DNA of 64,000 nucleotides from Marinomonas algarum (GCF_020532605.1 NZ_JAJATW010000011.1:56158-120157), one strand, 5' to 3'; numbered from the stretch's first letter, positions 29,220 to 41,522 are shown. Notes: generated from the sequence alone by a model not told the origin. Translations and numbers: made by a program.

Positions 29220-29675
29220 ATGATTCGTTGGGTAGTGGCCGTATTGGTGGTGTTCGTCATTGGCTTTCTTGTTTATGTGAACATGAACAACAAGATGCCA
29301 GAAGGGTTAGGGACAACAGAGGGGTTGTTAAAGCTATGTCCAGCGTCTCCTAATTGTGTGTCAACGCAAGCATCACCCGACGATGTCGATCATTATATTG
29401 ATCCTATTGTTTATACTGGAGACGCCAAAGAAACTCAGTTAGCGATTGAGGCCTTTATGCTGGATCAAGACAATGCACGTATCGTCAGTCATACTTTGGG
29501 TTATGTACATTTTGAGGTAACAAGCCAACTGATAGGTTACGTAGACGATGTTGAGTTTTATTTTCCAGAAGCCGACAGCGTTGTGCATGTGCGTTCTGCG
29601 TCCCGAGTGGGGTACTCCGATCTCGGTGTGAATCGTAAAAGAGTTGCGCAAGTTCGCGCCATGTTAGGTGAGTAG
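29220..29675 (+). CDS. DUF1499 family protein
   Basis: This 151-residue protein has an N-terminal membrane helix or signal (about 3-20), then the DUF1499 core. The core shows CPASPNCVST, HFEVTSQLIGYVDDVEFYF and the strongly conserved VRSASRVGYSDLGVNRKRV. The function of the family is unknown. It is predicted to face the periplasm. It follows rluB after 26 bases and may be co-transcribed. Confidence 0.88.
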   Translation: MIRWVVAVLVVFVIGFLVYVNMNNKMPEGLGTTEGLLKLCPASPNCVSTQASPDDVDHYIDPIVYTGDAKETQLAIEAFMLDQDNARIVSHTLGYVHFEVTSQLIGYVDDVEFYFPEADSVVHVRSASRVGYSDLGVNRKRVAQVRAMLGE

Positions 29676-29736
29676 CGAGCACCGATTAATTTATTATTGG
29701 CTCTTATGAAAATAGCCAGTGCGACGAGGAAATTGC

Positions 29737-30456
29737 ATGAGTTTGGTCGACCATAAAACCATTTTAATTGTAGAAGATGATGAACGTTTAGCGTTACTGA
29801 CCCAAGAATATTTGCAGAAAAATGGCTTTACTGTCTCTATTGAGGCTGATGGGCGCAAAGCCATTTCACGTATTATCACTGAGCAACCGTCATTGGTTGT
29901 GTTGGATCTGATGTTGCCTGGCGCAGACGGCTTTACGGTGTGTCGTAGCGTGCGTAACGAGTACAAGGGGCCTATCCTGATGTTGACCGCTCGCAGCGAT
30001 GACGTTGACCAAATATTAGGTTTAGAAATCGGTGCCGATGATTACGTCTCTAAACCAGCAAAACCTCGAGTCTTACTGGCTAGAGTGCAATCTTTACTGC
30101 GCCGTAGCACACAAGATGTTGATATTGCAGTGGCGGATTCTAAAGCAGACCAAACGCTGACGTTTGGCCCATTGACCATTGATAATTCGCGACGTGAAGC
30201 TTGGTTAAACGAGGAAGAAGTTGAACTGACAAGTGCAGAGTTTGATTTGCTATGGCTCTTGTCCAGCAGCGCCGGTCGTATTTTGAGTCGAGAAGAAATC
30301 TTCAGTGAGTTACGTGGTATAGAATACGACGGTCAAGATCGCTCTGTGGATGTTCGTGTGTCTAGAATACGCTCTAAAATTGGTGATGATCCTATTCACC
30401 CGCGTCGTATCAAGACAATCCGCAGTAAAGGTTATTTGTTTGTAAAAGAAGTATAA
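29737..30456 (+). CDS. RstA-like OmpR-family response regulator
   Basis: This is a two-domain DNA-binding regulator: a receiver (acidic pair E13-D14-D15, phospho-site D57 in VVLDLMLPG, conserved Lys in VSKPA) and an OmpR/PhoB winged helix. The C-terminal part (ELTSAEFDLLWLLSSSAGRILSR, RSVDVRVSRIRSKI, IRSKGYLF) is closest to E. coli RstA by eye. The ATG at 29737 has GAGGA upstream. The kinase gene follows 19 bases later and is certainly its partner. Target genes are unknown. Confidence 0.9.
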   Translation: MSLVDHKTILIVEDDERLALLTQEYLQKNGFTVSIEADGRKAISRIITEQPSLVVLDLMLPGADGFTVCRSVRNEYKGPILMLTARSDDVDQILGLEIGADDYVSKPAKPRVLLARVQSLLRRSTQDVDIAVADSKADQTLTFGPLTIDNSRREAWLNEEEVELTSAEFDLLWLLSSSAGRILSREEIFSELRGIEYDGQDRSVDVRVSRIRSKIGDDPIHPRRIKTIRSKGYLFVKEV

Positions 30457-30475
30457 GCATTTGATTCAGACTGAA

Positions 30476-31969
30476 ATGCGACGTTTATACCGCAATCTAG
30501 TGATTGGTGGTGTTGCGATTACCCTTTTTTGTTATGGCATCATGTCCTTTAGTCATAATCGATTCGACGACTATCAAACCAAACGTTTGTTGTCGTTGGA
30601 TGCTCAGTTAAGTGCTGTTTTGCTTATGTCAGGCGGGGCGCAGAGTTTACCTGAATCTCAGTTTACTTGGTCGACTCCTGTCTCTGAGCCACTTGCTCTT
30701 TCTGCTATTAAAAAGTCTATTTCCTCTGTCCGTATTGTGTCGACCTCAAGTGGCTATGATCAAGCAGAGTTTACTGCTTGGCCTGCCTTGGTGGGCAGTG
30801 CCAAGCAAAAAGCCTTTGTGTTCCGTGTTGCGCCCCTGATGACACGATTTTTAACCACAGATACTCTAAGTTATGAAGATAAAAAACAGCTTTTATCGGC
30901 TATGTCCTGTGTTTTAACGGTTGCGCCTTCAGTCGATTACAGTGAATTTCCTATCGGCGTGAGTGTGGTTCAAGATAAACATGGACAACCGGGTTTTATA
31001 TGGAAAGACGCTGCCCAACCGCCCATGCATTTTACCGTCCTACAAGAGAGCGTTCTTTCCTTGCCCCTGATTATGGTGCTTGTAGTAGGGCTTGGCATGG
31101 TGCTGATGATCTTGTTTATTTGGCGTGAGCTTGCGTCTTTAGATGTTAAACGTAAAAAGTTTGAAAGCATTACCCGACAGATCGCACGCGGTCGTAGTGG
31201 TTTGACAAAAGAGATTCCAGACAGCAGCGGGACGCTTAAAGAACTGGCTTATTCTTTTGACTCTATGTCATCGCATATTCAGCGTCTGCTAAAAGTGCAA
31301 CGTGAAATGATTAACGCGATTTCTCATGAACTAAGAACGCCTATTGCGCGTCTGCGTTTTGGCCTTGAGATGGTGAAAGACGAAGTGGATGATGGCGTAT
31401 TAACAACCATAGAGGCATTGGAAGGTGATGTTGAGGAGTTAAATACCCTAGTAGATGAGGTGTTAACTTACGGTAAGTTAGAAGACGGTTCATTAGAGTT
31501 AAGCTTCAAAGAAGTGCCTATCCATCAAATTGTGGAGGGTATTTTGCAGCATAATCATTTGTTGCTACAGCATCTAAAAGTTGAGGTCAGCATAGAGAAA
31601 AGCGACTTAGTGTTGGCGGACGAACATCATTTAAATCGTGCTTTGCAAAACCTGATCTTAAATGCGGCTAAGTACGCCAATAGCCGCATCGCGTTGACGT
31701 TTTTTTGTGATGATGAGCGTTGGCAGTTAGACATCGAAGATGATGGCCCAGGCATTCCTCTTGAAGACAGAGATAAGGTGTTTATTCCTTTTCAGCGACT
31801 CGACAACAGTCGAACAAGAGCGTCGGGAGGATATGGTCTAGGGTTGGCGATCGTACAGCGTATTGCGTTTTGGCACGGTGGTGCTGTGTTAATTGAAGAA
31901 AGTCAGTTTGGTGGTGCAAAGTTTCGTTTTATTTGGTCCCGCAACCAGCATCAGAAGACGCTTTCTTGA
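30476..31969 (+). CDS. RstB-like sensor histidine kinase
   Basis: This 497-residue kinase has one membrane helix near the N-terminus (about 10-28) and a periplasmic sensor of about 170 residues with no family I recognise. A second helix (about 198-220) is followed by HAMP, a HisKA domain with H284 in ISHELRTPIARLRF, and an ATPase domain. The ATPase shows QNLILNAAKYA, EDDGPGIP and GGYGLGLAIVQRI. The catalytic half is like E. coli RstB. The ATG at 30476 has no good ribosome site; a TTG at 30461 is the alternative. The stop codon lies within a downstream inverted repeat. Confidence 0.9.
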   Translation: MRRLYRNLVIGGVAITLFCYGIMSFSHNRFDDYQTKRLLSLDAQLSAVLLMSGGAQSLPESQFTWSTPVSEPLALSAIKKSISSVRIVSTSSGYDQAEFTAWPALVGSAKQKAFVFRVAPLMTRFLTTDTLSYEDKKQLLSAMSCVLTVAPSVDYSEFPIGVSVVQDKHGQPGFIWKDAAQPPMHFTVLQESVLSLPLIMVLVVGLGMVLMILFIWRELASLDVKRKKFESITRQIARGRSGLTKEIPDSSGTLKELAYSFDSMSSHIQRLLKVQREMINAISHELRTPIARLRFGLEMVKDEVDDGVLTTIEALEGDVEELNTLVDEVLTYGKLEDGSLELSFKEVPIHQIVEGILQHNHLLLQHLKVEVSIEKSDLVLADEHHLNRALQNLILNAAKYANSRIALTFFCDDERWQLDIEDDGPGIPLEDRDKVFIPFQRLDNSRTRASGGYGLGLAIVQRIAFWHGGAVLIEESQFGGAKFRFIWSRNQHQKTLS

Positions 31970-31985
31970 TGCTGGTAGTGTTTTA
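31944..31985 (+). terminator. Possible terminator at the end of the sensor kinase gene
   Basis: ACCAGCATCA (31944-31953) and TGATGCTGGT (31967-31976) are perfect 10-base arms around a 13-base loop; the kinase stop codon lies in the second arm. The T run afterwards (GTGTTTTAT) is short, so termination efficiency is uncertain. It also lies just beyond the end of the convergent metR. Confidence 0.45.
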
Positions 31986-32012
31986 TATCGTGATATAAAG
32001 TGCTGCTTATCG

Positions 32013-32939
32013 TTAGAGTTCAGGCGCCAGAATACCTTTTAAGTTTTTAAAGCAGGTTTTCGAGGCCGTGCTAATCAAATCTTCCATGTAAGCGTTTTCA
32101 CGCTGATCTTTTCGAATAGCGATGTAGAGTTTACACCACACACCTTCCTCTCCCAGTGACTTTGTGATGACGTATTGTCTATTGGTGTACTCGGTTAATG
32201 CCCAATTAGGAATGCAACAAATCCCTCGGCCACTTGCCACCAGCTGCATCATCATTAACGTTAATTCACTGTGTCGGATCTTTGCCGGTGATACACCTGC
32301 TGGGCTTAAAAAGTGCTTAAAAATATCGAGTCGATCAATTTCAACGGGATAGGTGATCAGGGTTTCTTTTTCGAAGTCCTGTGGCGTCAAAAAATCTTTT
32401 TTGGCCAACGGGTGGTGTCGCGACAGGGCAACTTGAGACTCATATTGAAATAGGGGAATGTACTCAATATTTGGAATGTCTTGAGGGTCTGAAGTGACCA
32501 CCAAATCCAGATCACCACGGGCGAGAGCAGGTAATGGCATAAAGCCAAACGCCGTGGATAAATCCAGCTCTACATCGGGCCAATGTTCACGAAAATGGTC
32601 AATGGTTGGCATGAGCCATTCGTAGCAACTGTGGCATTCGATGGCAATATGAAGTCGCCCACTTTCTCCTTCGGCAAAGCGTTGAATATCCCGTTGAGCA
32701 GAGCGGAAGGAAGGTAAAACATCGTCAGCTAATTGCAATAATCTCAACCCCGCGCTGGTAAAACGAACGGGCTTGGTTTTACGTATAAACAAGGGACAAC
32801 CAAGCTTTTCTTCTAGATCTTTAAGCTGGTGAGACAGCGCCGATTGTGTTAAGTGAACGCGCTCCGCGGCCTCAACAAGACTGCCTGTTTCGCGCAGTGC
32901 TGATAACGTTTTTAGGTGCCTAACTTCGATAATGCTCAT
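32013..32939 (-). CDS. metR: LysR-type regulator MetR
   Basis: MetR controls methionine-synthesis genes with homocysteine as co-effector. The 308-residue protein aligns through its length with E. coli MetR: IEVRHLKTLSALRETGSL, QSALSHQLKDLEEKLGCPLF, IAIECHSCYEWLMP, ETLITYPV and HFLSPAGVSP. The winged helix is at the N-terminus. No metE or metH is in this window. It ends near the sensor kinase and is on the same strand as argF, but separated from it by a terminator. Confidence 0.92.
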   Translation of the reverse strand: MSIIEVRHLKTLSALRETGSLVEAAERVHLTQSALSHQLKDLEEKLGCPLFIRKTKPVRFTSAGLRLLQLADDVLPSFRSAQRDIQRFAEGESGRLHIAIECHSCYEWLMPTIDHFREHWPDVELDLSTAFGFMPLPALARGDLDLVVTSDPQDIPNIEYIPLFQYESQVALSRHHPLAKKDFLTPQDFEKETLITYPVEIDRLDIFKHFLSPAGVSPAKIRHSELTLMMMQLVASGRGICCIPNWALTEYTNRQYVITKSLGEEGVWCKLYIAIRKDQRENAYMEDLISTASKTCFKNLKGILAPEL

Positions 32940-32980
32940 AATGGTTCACATTGAATGATGGGGTTCAACCGATCAGGTAC

Positions 32981-33016
32981 AAAAAAAGCCCGCAAAGCAA
33001 TAGGCTCTGCGGGCTT
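32981..33016 (-). terminator. Rho-independent terminator of argF
   Basis: On the minus strand, AAGCCCGCA and TGCGGGCTT form a nine-base GC-rich stem. It is followed by seven T (plus-strand A run at 32981-32987). It stands directly after the argF stop and before the metR start. Confidence 0.9.
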
Positions 33017-33026
33017 AGGTCGTGTT

Positions 33027-33932
33027 TTAGCGACAGAGTAAAAACTCTAACAAGGCTTTTTGCGCATGCAGACGATTTTCTGCTTCGTCCCATACGACGC
33101 TGTCAGAGCGATCCATCACGTCAGCAGACACTTCTTCGCCACGGTGTGCAGGCAAACAATGCATAAACAAAGCGTCTTGATTGGCCTGTGCCATTAAGTT
33201 GGCGTTGACTTGAAAACCATCGAAGTCCTTGACGCGCTGGTCTTGTTCGTCTTCTTGACCCATCGAGGCAAACACATCCGTGACGATCAAATCGGCATTT
33301 TGTGCGGCTTCTTGTGCATCGTGTAGCACGGTGACGCGGTCACTATGTTCTGCCAATAATTCGGCGTTTGGTTCGTAACCTGCTGGGCAGGCAACGACTA
33401 ACTGAAAGTTCAACAGCGCCGCTGCGTTAATGTAGGAATGACACATATTATTGCCGTCACCGACCCATACGACTTTTTTACCCTCAATTGAACCTCGGTG
33501 TTCTTGGTAGGTCTGCATGTCAGCCAACAGTTGGCATGGGTGATAATCATCGGTTAAGGCGTTGATAACAGGTACAGAGGAATATTTCGCAAACGTTTCA
33601 ACCGTCTCATGGTCGAATGTTCTAATCATTACCGCATCGACCATGCTGGAGATAACGCGTGCGCTGTCTTCAACCGGTTCGCCACGCCCAAGTTGCGTAT
33701 CACGAGAAGAAAGAAACAATGCGTGGCCGCCAAATTGTGCCATACCTGCTTCGAAAGAGACGCGCGTTCGGGTCGAAGACTTCTCAAAGATCATCGCTAA
33801 AACACGGCCCTTTAATGGCTGGAATAAGGTGCCTTCTCGATGAATTTTCTTAAGCTCAGAGGCTCGACGTAGTAACTGCTTTAACTCATCAGAAGTAAGA
33901 TCCTTCAAAGTAAGAAAATGTCTTGGCGACAC
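33027..33932 (-). CDS. argF: Ornithine carbamoyltransferase ArgF
   Basis: ArgF joins carbamoyl phosphate and ornithine to give citrulline in arginine synthesis. The 301-residue enzyme has the carbamoyl-phosphate loop [17 protein letters not shown], the ornithine-side [11 protein letters not shown] and the catalytic [11 protein letters not shown]. It is like the Pseudomonas anabolic enzyme. The start is the GTG at 33932, which has AAGGAG seven bases ahead and gives MSPRHFL; the longer TTG frame would add 14 unlike residues. A terminator follows. Confidence 0.95.
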   Translation of the reverse strand: MSPRHFLTLKDLTSDELKQLLRRASELKKIHREGTLFQPLKGRVLAMIFEKSSTRTRVSFEAGMAQFGGHALFLSSRDTQLGRGEPVEDSARVISSMVDAVMIRTFDHETVETFAKYSSVPVINALTDDYHPCQLLADMQTYQEHRGSIEGKKVVWVGDGNNMCHSYINAAALLNFQLVVACPAGYEPNAELLAEHSDRVTVLHDAQEAAQNADLIVTDVFASMGQEDEQDQRVKDFDGFQVNANLMAQANQDALFMHCLPAHRGEEVSADVMDRSDSVVWDEAENRLHAQKALLEFLLCR

Positions 33933-34188
33933 GCGATTGCTCCTTAATGGTCTTTCGAAAAAATAATCTGTCAATTTAATACACTCAGGTGGGTGAGTAA
34001 AGGGCTAGGATCAATAGAAAGTCTTAAGGAAAGCCGCTTGTTGGGGTTGTAAACAGCCCCTTAGACCCAATAAACTGACATCAGTTGAGATAAGTACGAA
34101 AGATAAATGCAAAACAGTTCGTCCTGAGTTGCTCTTGTCGTACATTAATCGCCCTAATGAGATGTCTTTTAAGACTGAGGTTTTCATC

Positions 34189-34518
34189 ATGAGTAATACA
34201 ATCGAGACAATTAAAGAGCAAATTAGCAGTAATGATATTCTGCTATACATGAAAGGAAATCCACGTGCACCACAATGTGGTTTTTCTTCTCAAGCCGTTC
34301 AAGCGTTGATGTCGTGTGGCGAGCGTTTTGCTTTTGTTAATATTTTAGACAACCCAGATATTCGCGCTGAGTTGCCAAAATACGCTAACTGGCCAACTTT
34401 TCCACAACTTTGGATAAAAGGCGAGTTAGTGGGTGGTTGTGACATTATTGTAGAAATGGCCGGAAATGGTGAGTTGCAAACGCTAATCAATGACGCTGTC
34501 GGTACAACAGAAGGTTAA
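34189..34518 (+). CDS. grxD: Monothiol glutaredoxin GrxD (Grx4)
   Basis: A 109-residue monothiol glutaredoxin with the CGFS active site (C30), MKGNPRAPQCGFS, and the glutathione-binding WPTFPQLWIKGELVGGCDI. These proteins carry 2Fe-2S clusters with BolA partners and glutathione. The ATG at 34189 is preceded by GAGG; upstream in-frame ATGs lie in non-conserved sequence. It stands alone between divergent argF and convergent lysR, with a terminator after it. The 256 bases upstream (33933-34188) show no ORF of interest. Confidence 0.95.
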   Translation: MSNTIETIKEQISSNDILLYMKGNPRAPQCGFSSQAVQALMSCGERFAFVNILDNPDIRAELPKYANWPTFPQLWIKGELVGGCDIIVEMAGNGELQTLINDAVGTTEG

Positions 34519-34568
34519 TGGTTTTTTGTACGACGGATTAACGTCGAACAATAACGGTTAACATTGCT

Positions 34569-34601
34569 AAAAGCACCGCTTTAACAAGTAGGTGCTTTTT
34601 T
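34569..34601. terminator. Terminator after grxD, probably bidirectional
   Basis: AAAAGCACC and GGTGCTTTT make a nine-base stem with a 13-base loop, followed by a T run to 34601. The A run on the left side serves as a T run for the convergent LysR gene. Confidence 0.85.
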
Positions 34602-34605
34602 ATTA

Positions 34606-35553
34606 TCAGGTCTTTGCTTTTAGTTCGTTTGCCACGTCAATGACTTGCTTTCTAAACCAAATATGACTGGCGTCGTGGTGAAGGAGAGGGCTCCAAATCA
34701 TTTTCAACTCGATTTCAGCAATATCAAAAGGTGGGTCGAGAATCACCAAGTCGGGATTGTTTCGATTGACCATGGCGACTTTTTTGGGAAGCGTAGCGAT
34801 GAGGTCTTGTTCTAAGGCCAGATGCATGGCGGTATGGTAACTGCGCGTAAAAACTCGAATACTGCGTTTATGGCCTAAGGTCTGAAGGGCTTCATCTACC
34901 CAGCCCAACTTTTGCACATCATTTGGGTCCATGCCAACACCGATACCAAAACCGGTTTTACTGACCCAGATGTGTTGTGCTTGTAAATACGCTTCAATGG
35001 TAAAGTTTTCTTTGATCGGATTGTTTGAATTTAGCATGCACACAAAGGTGTCAAACCAAACACTTTTTTGGTGAAACGACTGAGGCAATTCTTCGAAGCG
35101 ATTAATGGCCATATCAATTTTACCCGCTTCAACATCATGAAAAGTGACGTCACTTGGTGTCATTATGTCCAAAGTAATGCCGGGGGCAAATTCTCTGAGG
35201 CGATTCAGTAGTCGTGGAATAACGGTCGAAGCGGCATAGTCGCTAGCCATGATACGGAAAACACGCGTACTGGTGCTTTCGTTAAAGTCGGCTTCGGGCT
35301 GTAGCGCTTCTTCTAACTCGAGCAGTACCTTGCGGACAATAGGTTGCAGCCGTAAGGCCTTTTCTGTGGGTTTCATCCCTTCACTGGTCCGTACAAGTAA
35401 AGGGTCACTGAGTAAATCGCGCAAACGCTTGAGGCCATTACTCATAGCTGGCTGGGTAATGTTCAGCTTGTTAGCCGAGCGCGTGACATTGCACTCTCTG
35501 AGTAAGACGTCGAGATAAATAAGAAGATTAAGATCAATTTTATTTATATTCAT
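34606..35553 (-). CDS. LysR-type transcriptional regulator (NodD/LeuO-like subgroup)
   Basis: This 315-residue regulator has the N-terminal winged helix (DLNLLIYLDVLLRECNVTRSANKL, TQPAMSNGLKRLRDLLSDPLLVRT) and a periplasmic-protein-like effector domain (VFRIMASDYAASTVIPRLL). The DLNLL opening and RLR-x-DPL-x-RT pattern place it with the NodD/LeuO/SyrM-like subgroup, as does the LysR gene at 49923. Neighbours do not reveal its targets. It begins 40 bases after the other LysR gene on the same strand ends. Confidence 0.87.
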   Translation of the reverse strand: MNINKIDLNLLIYLDVLLRECNVTRSANKLNITQPAMSNGLKRLRDLLSDPLLVRTSEGMKPTEKALRLQPIVRKVLLELEEALQPEADFNESTSTRVFRIMASDYAASTVIPRLLNRLREFAPGITLDIMTPSDVTFHDVEAGKIDMAINRFEELPQSFHQKSVWFDTFVCMLNSNNPIKENFTIEAYLQAQHIWVSKTGFGIGVGMDPNDVQKLGWVDEALQTLGHKRSIRVFTRSYHTAMHLALEQDLIATLPKKVAMVNRNNPDLVILDPPFDIAEIELKMIWSPLLHHDASHIWFRKQVIDVANELKAKT

Positions 35554-35593
35554 ACTGATTATGCTATTTGCGAAATTAATAGGCTATCTGAAT

Positions 35594-36484
35594 TTATTGT
35601 ATCGACTCCAAGGGTGGAACGCCACAGCATAAATCAATGAACTTCTGAGCATTTTGCGTCAAAGCGGTGTTTTTGGGGGTCACGATTAACAAATTACGAT
35701 TTAGTTGAAGCGGAGTTCGGTAAAGCCGGATCAATCCTGACTTTAACTCTTGTGAAATCGCCATGCGTGATAAACAACCCAGCCCCATTTGGTGGATAAC
35801 GGCTTGCTTTACGGCTTCCATATGTGCAAGAGAAAGCACCACGTTGAGTTGAGAAATGTGTGTTGCGGTGGCTTGCTCTAAAATATTGCGTGTGCCTGAG
35901 CCGGTTTCTCGCATAATCCAGTTAGCTGCTTGTAGATCTTCCCACGAAAGGTCTGTGTTGCGATCCTCTGCTGAGGAACCAAAGACAACCAATTCATCTT
36001 TGAGCCACACTTGTGTCATCAATTCTGCATGTTGGCAGTAGCCTTCAATAAAGCCAACCTCAGCGTTGCCTGTCAGTAGTTGTTGAATCACGCTTTGTGT
36101 GTTGCCAATGTCCAAATTGAAACGAATGTTTGGGTGTTGGCGCTTAAACTGTGACATTTTCTCAGGCAACAAATAATTGCCGACACTGACACTGGCGGCG
36201 AGGTGTAAAGAGCCGCTAAGCTCATCCTCGTTGCCCATGCTTTCAATTTGTTCAATTTGGCTAAGCACAGCCCTTGCTTGAGGAAGCAAGTGGCGAGCTT
36301 GAGGGGTGATTTGCAATCGCTTGCCGTGCCGGCGAAATAGAGGCCGACCCAATAAAGCTTCAAGCTCTCTCAAAGCCTGACTGGCAGCGGGTTGACTAAT
36401 GGATACCATTTCAGCGGCGGCTGTGACGGACCCGGTGTGTACAACGGCTTCGAATATTTGTAATTGTCTAAGTGTTATTCTCAT
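35594..36484 (-). CDS. LysR-type regulator, YeiE/CysL-like
   Basis: A 296-residue LysR protein resembling E. coli YeiE and the CysL group: ITLRQLQIFEAVVHTGSVTAAAEM, SGSLHLAASVSVGNYLLP, VGFIEGYCQHAEL and NWIMRETGSGTRNI. YeiE controls growth under iron limitation and sulfite-related genes in enterobacteria; carrying that over is inference. It reads away from yciA and is followed on its strand by a second LysR gene. Confidence 0.87.
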   Translation of the reverse strand: MRITLRQLQIFEAVVHTGSVTAAAEMVSISQPAASQALRELEALLGRPLFRRHGKRLQITPQARHLLPQARAVLSQIEQIESMGNEDELSGSLHLAASVSVGNYLLPEKMSQFKRQHPNIRFNLDIGNTQSVIQQLLTGNAEVGFIEGYCQHAELMTQVWLKDELVVFGSSAEDRNTDLSWEDLQAANWIMRETGSGTRNILEQATATHISQLNVVLSLAHMEAVKQAVIHQMGLGCLSRMAISQELKSGLIRLYRTPLQLNRNLLIVTPKNTALTQNAQKFIDLCCGVPPLESIQ

Positions 36485-36679
36485 TGGGATATTGTAGCCT
36501 TGTTTTTGTTGTTATGAGTAGTGCTGCGCCATCTTTTATCCCTTTGGTCTGGAGAACTGAGGGTAAAAAATATCGGTTTTTTATCGTCGTGTGGTAATAT
36601 TCATGAGTCGTTTGTGGTGAGGAACACTTGCCACAAAATCTTACTTAATAATCAACCAAAGCAAGAATGAGAGAGAACT

Positions 36680-37111
36680 ATGTCAGGATTAGAAGAAGAG
36701 GCAACGGGCCGTCTTACAACAAGAACGGTGGCCATGCCGGGGGATACTAATCCAGCGGGCGATATTTTTGGTGGTTGGGTCGTTTCACAAATGGACATCG
36801 CGGCAGGAATCTGCGCAGGTCAGCGTGCACAGTCACGTGTAGTGACTGTTGCGCTGGACAGCATGAGTTTTATCCGTCCTGTCAAGGTGGGTGACATCCT
36901 CGGTGTTTATACACGCGTGGAGTCTGTTGGTCGTACTTCCATGAATATCATGGTGGAAGCTTGGGTGCGTCGTGGTCGAATTGGGCAACGAGAAAAAGTG
37001 ACCGAAGGGCTCTTTAAGTTCGTTGCTATCGACGAAAGTGGTGCCTCTATGCCGATTCCAAAAGAAGAAGACTTACCTGATTATGTGTTAAAAGGTATGA
37101 ATTCTATATAG
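36680..37111 (+). CDS. yciA: Acyl-CoA thioesterase YciA
   Basis: A hot-dog fold thioesterase that hydrolyses a wide range of acyl-CoAs. The 143-residue sequence has the YciA signature GDTNPAGDIFGGWVVSQMD with the catalytic Asp, then RVVTVALDSMSFIRPVKVGD and VEAWVRRG. GAGAGAA precedes the ATG. A terminator-like hairpin lies 17 bases after the stop. Confidence 0.93.
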   Translation: MSGLEEEATGRLTTRTVAMPGDTNPAGDIFGGWVVSQMDIAAGICAGQRAQSRVVTVALDSMSFIRPVKVGDILGVYTRVESVGRTSMNIMVEAWVRRGRIGQREKVTEGLFKFVAIDESGASMPIPKEEDLPDYVLKGMNSI

Positions 37112-37127
37112 TCCTCGTTATATGGTT

Positions 37128-37160
37128 AAGCGGAATTTCTCTACGAAAATCCGCTTTTCT
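37128..37160 (+). terminator. Terminator after yciA
   Basis: AAGCGGA and TCCGCTT pair, the stem continues after one mismatch by four further pairs, and TTTTCTTG follows. It separates yciA from pyrG. Confidence 0.7.
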
Positions 37161-37328
37161 TGTGGCATTTTTGGGAAAAAGTACGATTTTGAGTAAGTTG
37201 GCTTTAAAGAAAACAAGTGTGTTTTACATTGAGTGAACTTTCTTGCAATGTTATTATTTTTCCCCGTCCTGAAGGCGCATTTATCTGTGTCATCAAATCT
37301 CATTTTTTCATATTTTAAGGCGGGTTAA

Positions 37329-38969
<1,641 letters not shown>

Positions 38970-39031
38970 TTAGCACCAACGCTATTCGTTAGAGCAAGCA
39001 CGACCAGCGGATTCGATCGGTGTGTTTGTGA

Positions 39032-40354
<1,323 letters not shown>

Positions 40355-40368
40355 TCTTAGTCAGGTCT

Positions 40369-40399
40369 AAAAAGGGAGAACTTGGTTCTCCCTTTTTTT
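40369..40399 (+). terminator. Rho-independent terminator after eno
   Basis: AAAAAGGGAGAA and TTCTCCC-TTTTT pair perfectly around a five-base CTTGG loop. Seven T at 40393-40399 form part of the stem and tail. Confidence 0.92.
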
Positions 40400-40483
40400 A
40401 TGTTTTTTTTCGTCTATTTCTTTAATAATACGCACGGCTTCTCTCATAATAAGAGTGGATTTCATGAAATATCTGAGGGTGTT

Positions 40484-40762
40484 ATGGCGCGTTTGTTCGT
40501 AGTTCTTTTTCTGTGTGCCATCGGCTATCAAGGCTATTCGCTGTACTTTGGTGAACAAGGGATAAAACGCCAAGAAGAGCTTGCTAAGCAAATTGCTTAT
40601 CAAGAGCGCATTAACTTACGACTTAAGCAACGTAATGAGGCCTTGCGTGCTCAAGTGTACGATTTGCGCCTGGGTGAAGAGGCCGTCGAAGAGCGTGTAC
40701 GTAGCGAGCTCCAATATATCAAAGAAGGCGAGACTTTTTATCGTATGGTGAACAAAAAATGA
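40484..40762 (+). CDS. ftsB: Cell division protein FtsB
   Basis: FtsB forms the FtsQLB complex that triggers septal wall synthesis. The 92-residue protein has a short cytoplasmic start, one membrane helix (about 3-20, LFVVLFLCAIGYQGYSLYFG) and a periplasmic coiled coil (about 25-60, EELAKQIAYQERINLRLKQRNEALRAQV abbreviated). A conserved RVRSELQYIKEGETFYR tail follows. The ATG at 40484 follows GAGGG; the 34 extra upstream residues in frame overlap the eno terminator. It overlaps ispD by ATGA. Confidence 0.93.
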   Translation: MARLFVVLFLCAIGYQGYSLYFGEQGIKRQEELAKQIAYQERINLRLKQRNEALRAQVYDLRLGEEAVEERVRSELQYIKEGETFYRMVNKK

Positions 40763-41472
40763 GAGCGGCCTTATGGGTGATTATTCCCGCTGCTGGTGTG
40801 GGAAAACGGATGCAATCAACTTGCCCTAAACAGTATTTGCGTCTTGCTGATAATACGATTTTGGACACGACCATCGAGCGTTTCATTCAGCATCCTAACA
40901 TTGCGGGCGTGCTGGTTGGTATTAGCCAAGAAGATGAGTACTGGTGCCAATCAAAGTGGAGACAGCACGCCAGTGTGCATACCTTTACGGGCGGTAAAGA
41001 GCGTTGTGATACCGTTCAGAAAGGCGTTTCTTTTTTGTCTCAATCTTGCCTTATTGATAAGAACCCTATGGTCTTAGTTCACGATGCCGCAAGACCGTTG
41101 TTATCGCTAGCAGCTTTGAATCGCATCATTGAACACGAATCTGATCAAGGTGCCTTATTGGCGGTGCCAGTGAAAGACACGCTGAAGCAGCAACATCAAA
41201 CCAGTTTAAAGGTAGAGGCTACTCTTCCTCGCGAGCGTATTTGGTTAGCGCAAACGCCACAAAAGTTTCCAGTGGCGGCCTTGTTAGCGGCGTTTGAACA
41301 GGCACAGAGAGAGGGGGTCGTGGTAACAGATGAATGTTCGGCAATGGAGCGAATGGGGTGGCAACCAGATTTAGTATTGGGTGACAGTCGTAATATTAAG
41401 GTGACGGTTCCTGAAGACTTAGGGATCGCGGAAGCCTTGCTACCACATATGTTAGCCACTGGCGCGCTTTAG
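40759..41472 (+). CDS. ispD: 2-C-methyl-D-erythritol 4-phosphate cytidylyltransferase IspD
   Basis: IspD couples MEP to CTP in non-mevalonate isoprenoid synthesis. The 237-residue protein has the nucleotide-binding IPAAGVGKRMQSTCPKQYL, GGKERCDTVQKGV, VHDAARPLL and TDECSAMERMG. Overlap with ftsB (ATGA) and the following ispF are the standard arrangement. Confidence 0.96.
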   Translation: MRAALWVIIPAAGVGKRMQSTCPKQYLRLADNTILDTTIERFIQHPNIAGVLVGISQEDEYWCQSKWRQHASVHTFTGGKERCDTVQKGVSFLSQSCLIDKNPMVLVHDAARPLLSLAALNRIIEHESDQGALLAVPVKDTLKQQHQTSLKVEATLPRERIWLAQTPQKFPVAALLAAFEQAQREGVVVTDECSAMERMGWQPDLVLGDSRNIKVTVPEDLGIAEALLPHMLATGAL

Positions 41473-41522
41473 TCGTGCTTGTTTGCCTTGAATAACAATC
41501 TCATAAGAGGGGAGTACTCAAC

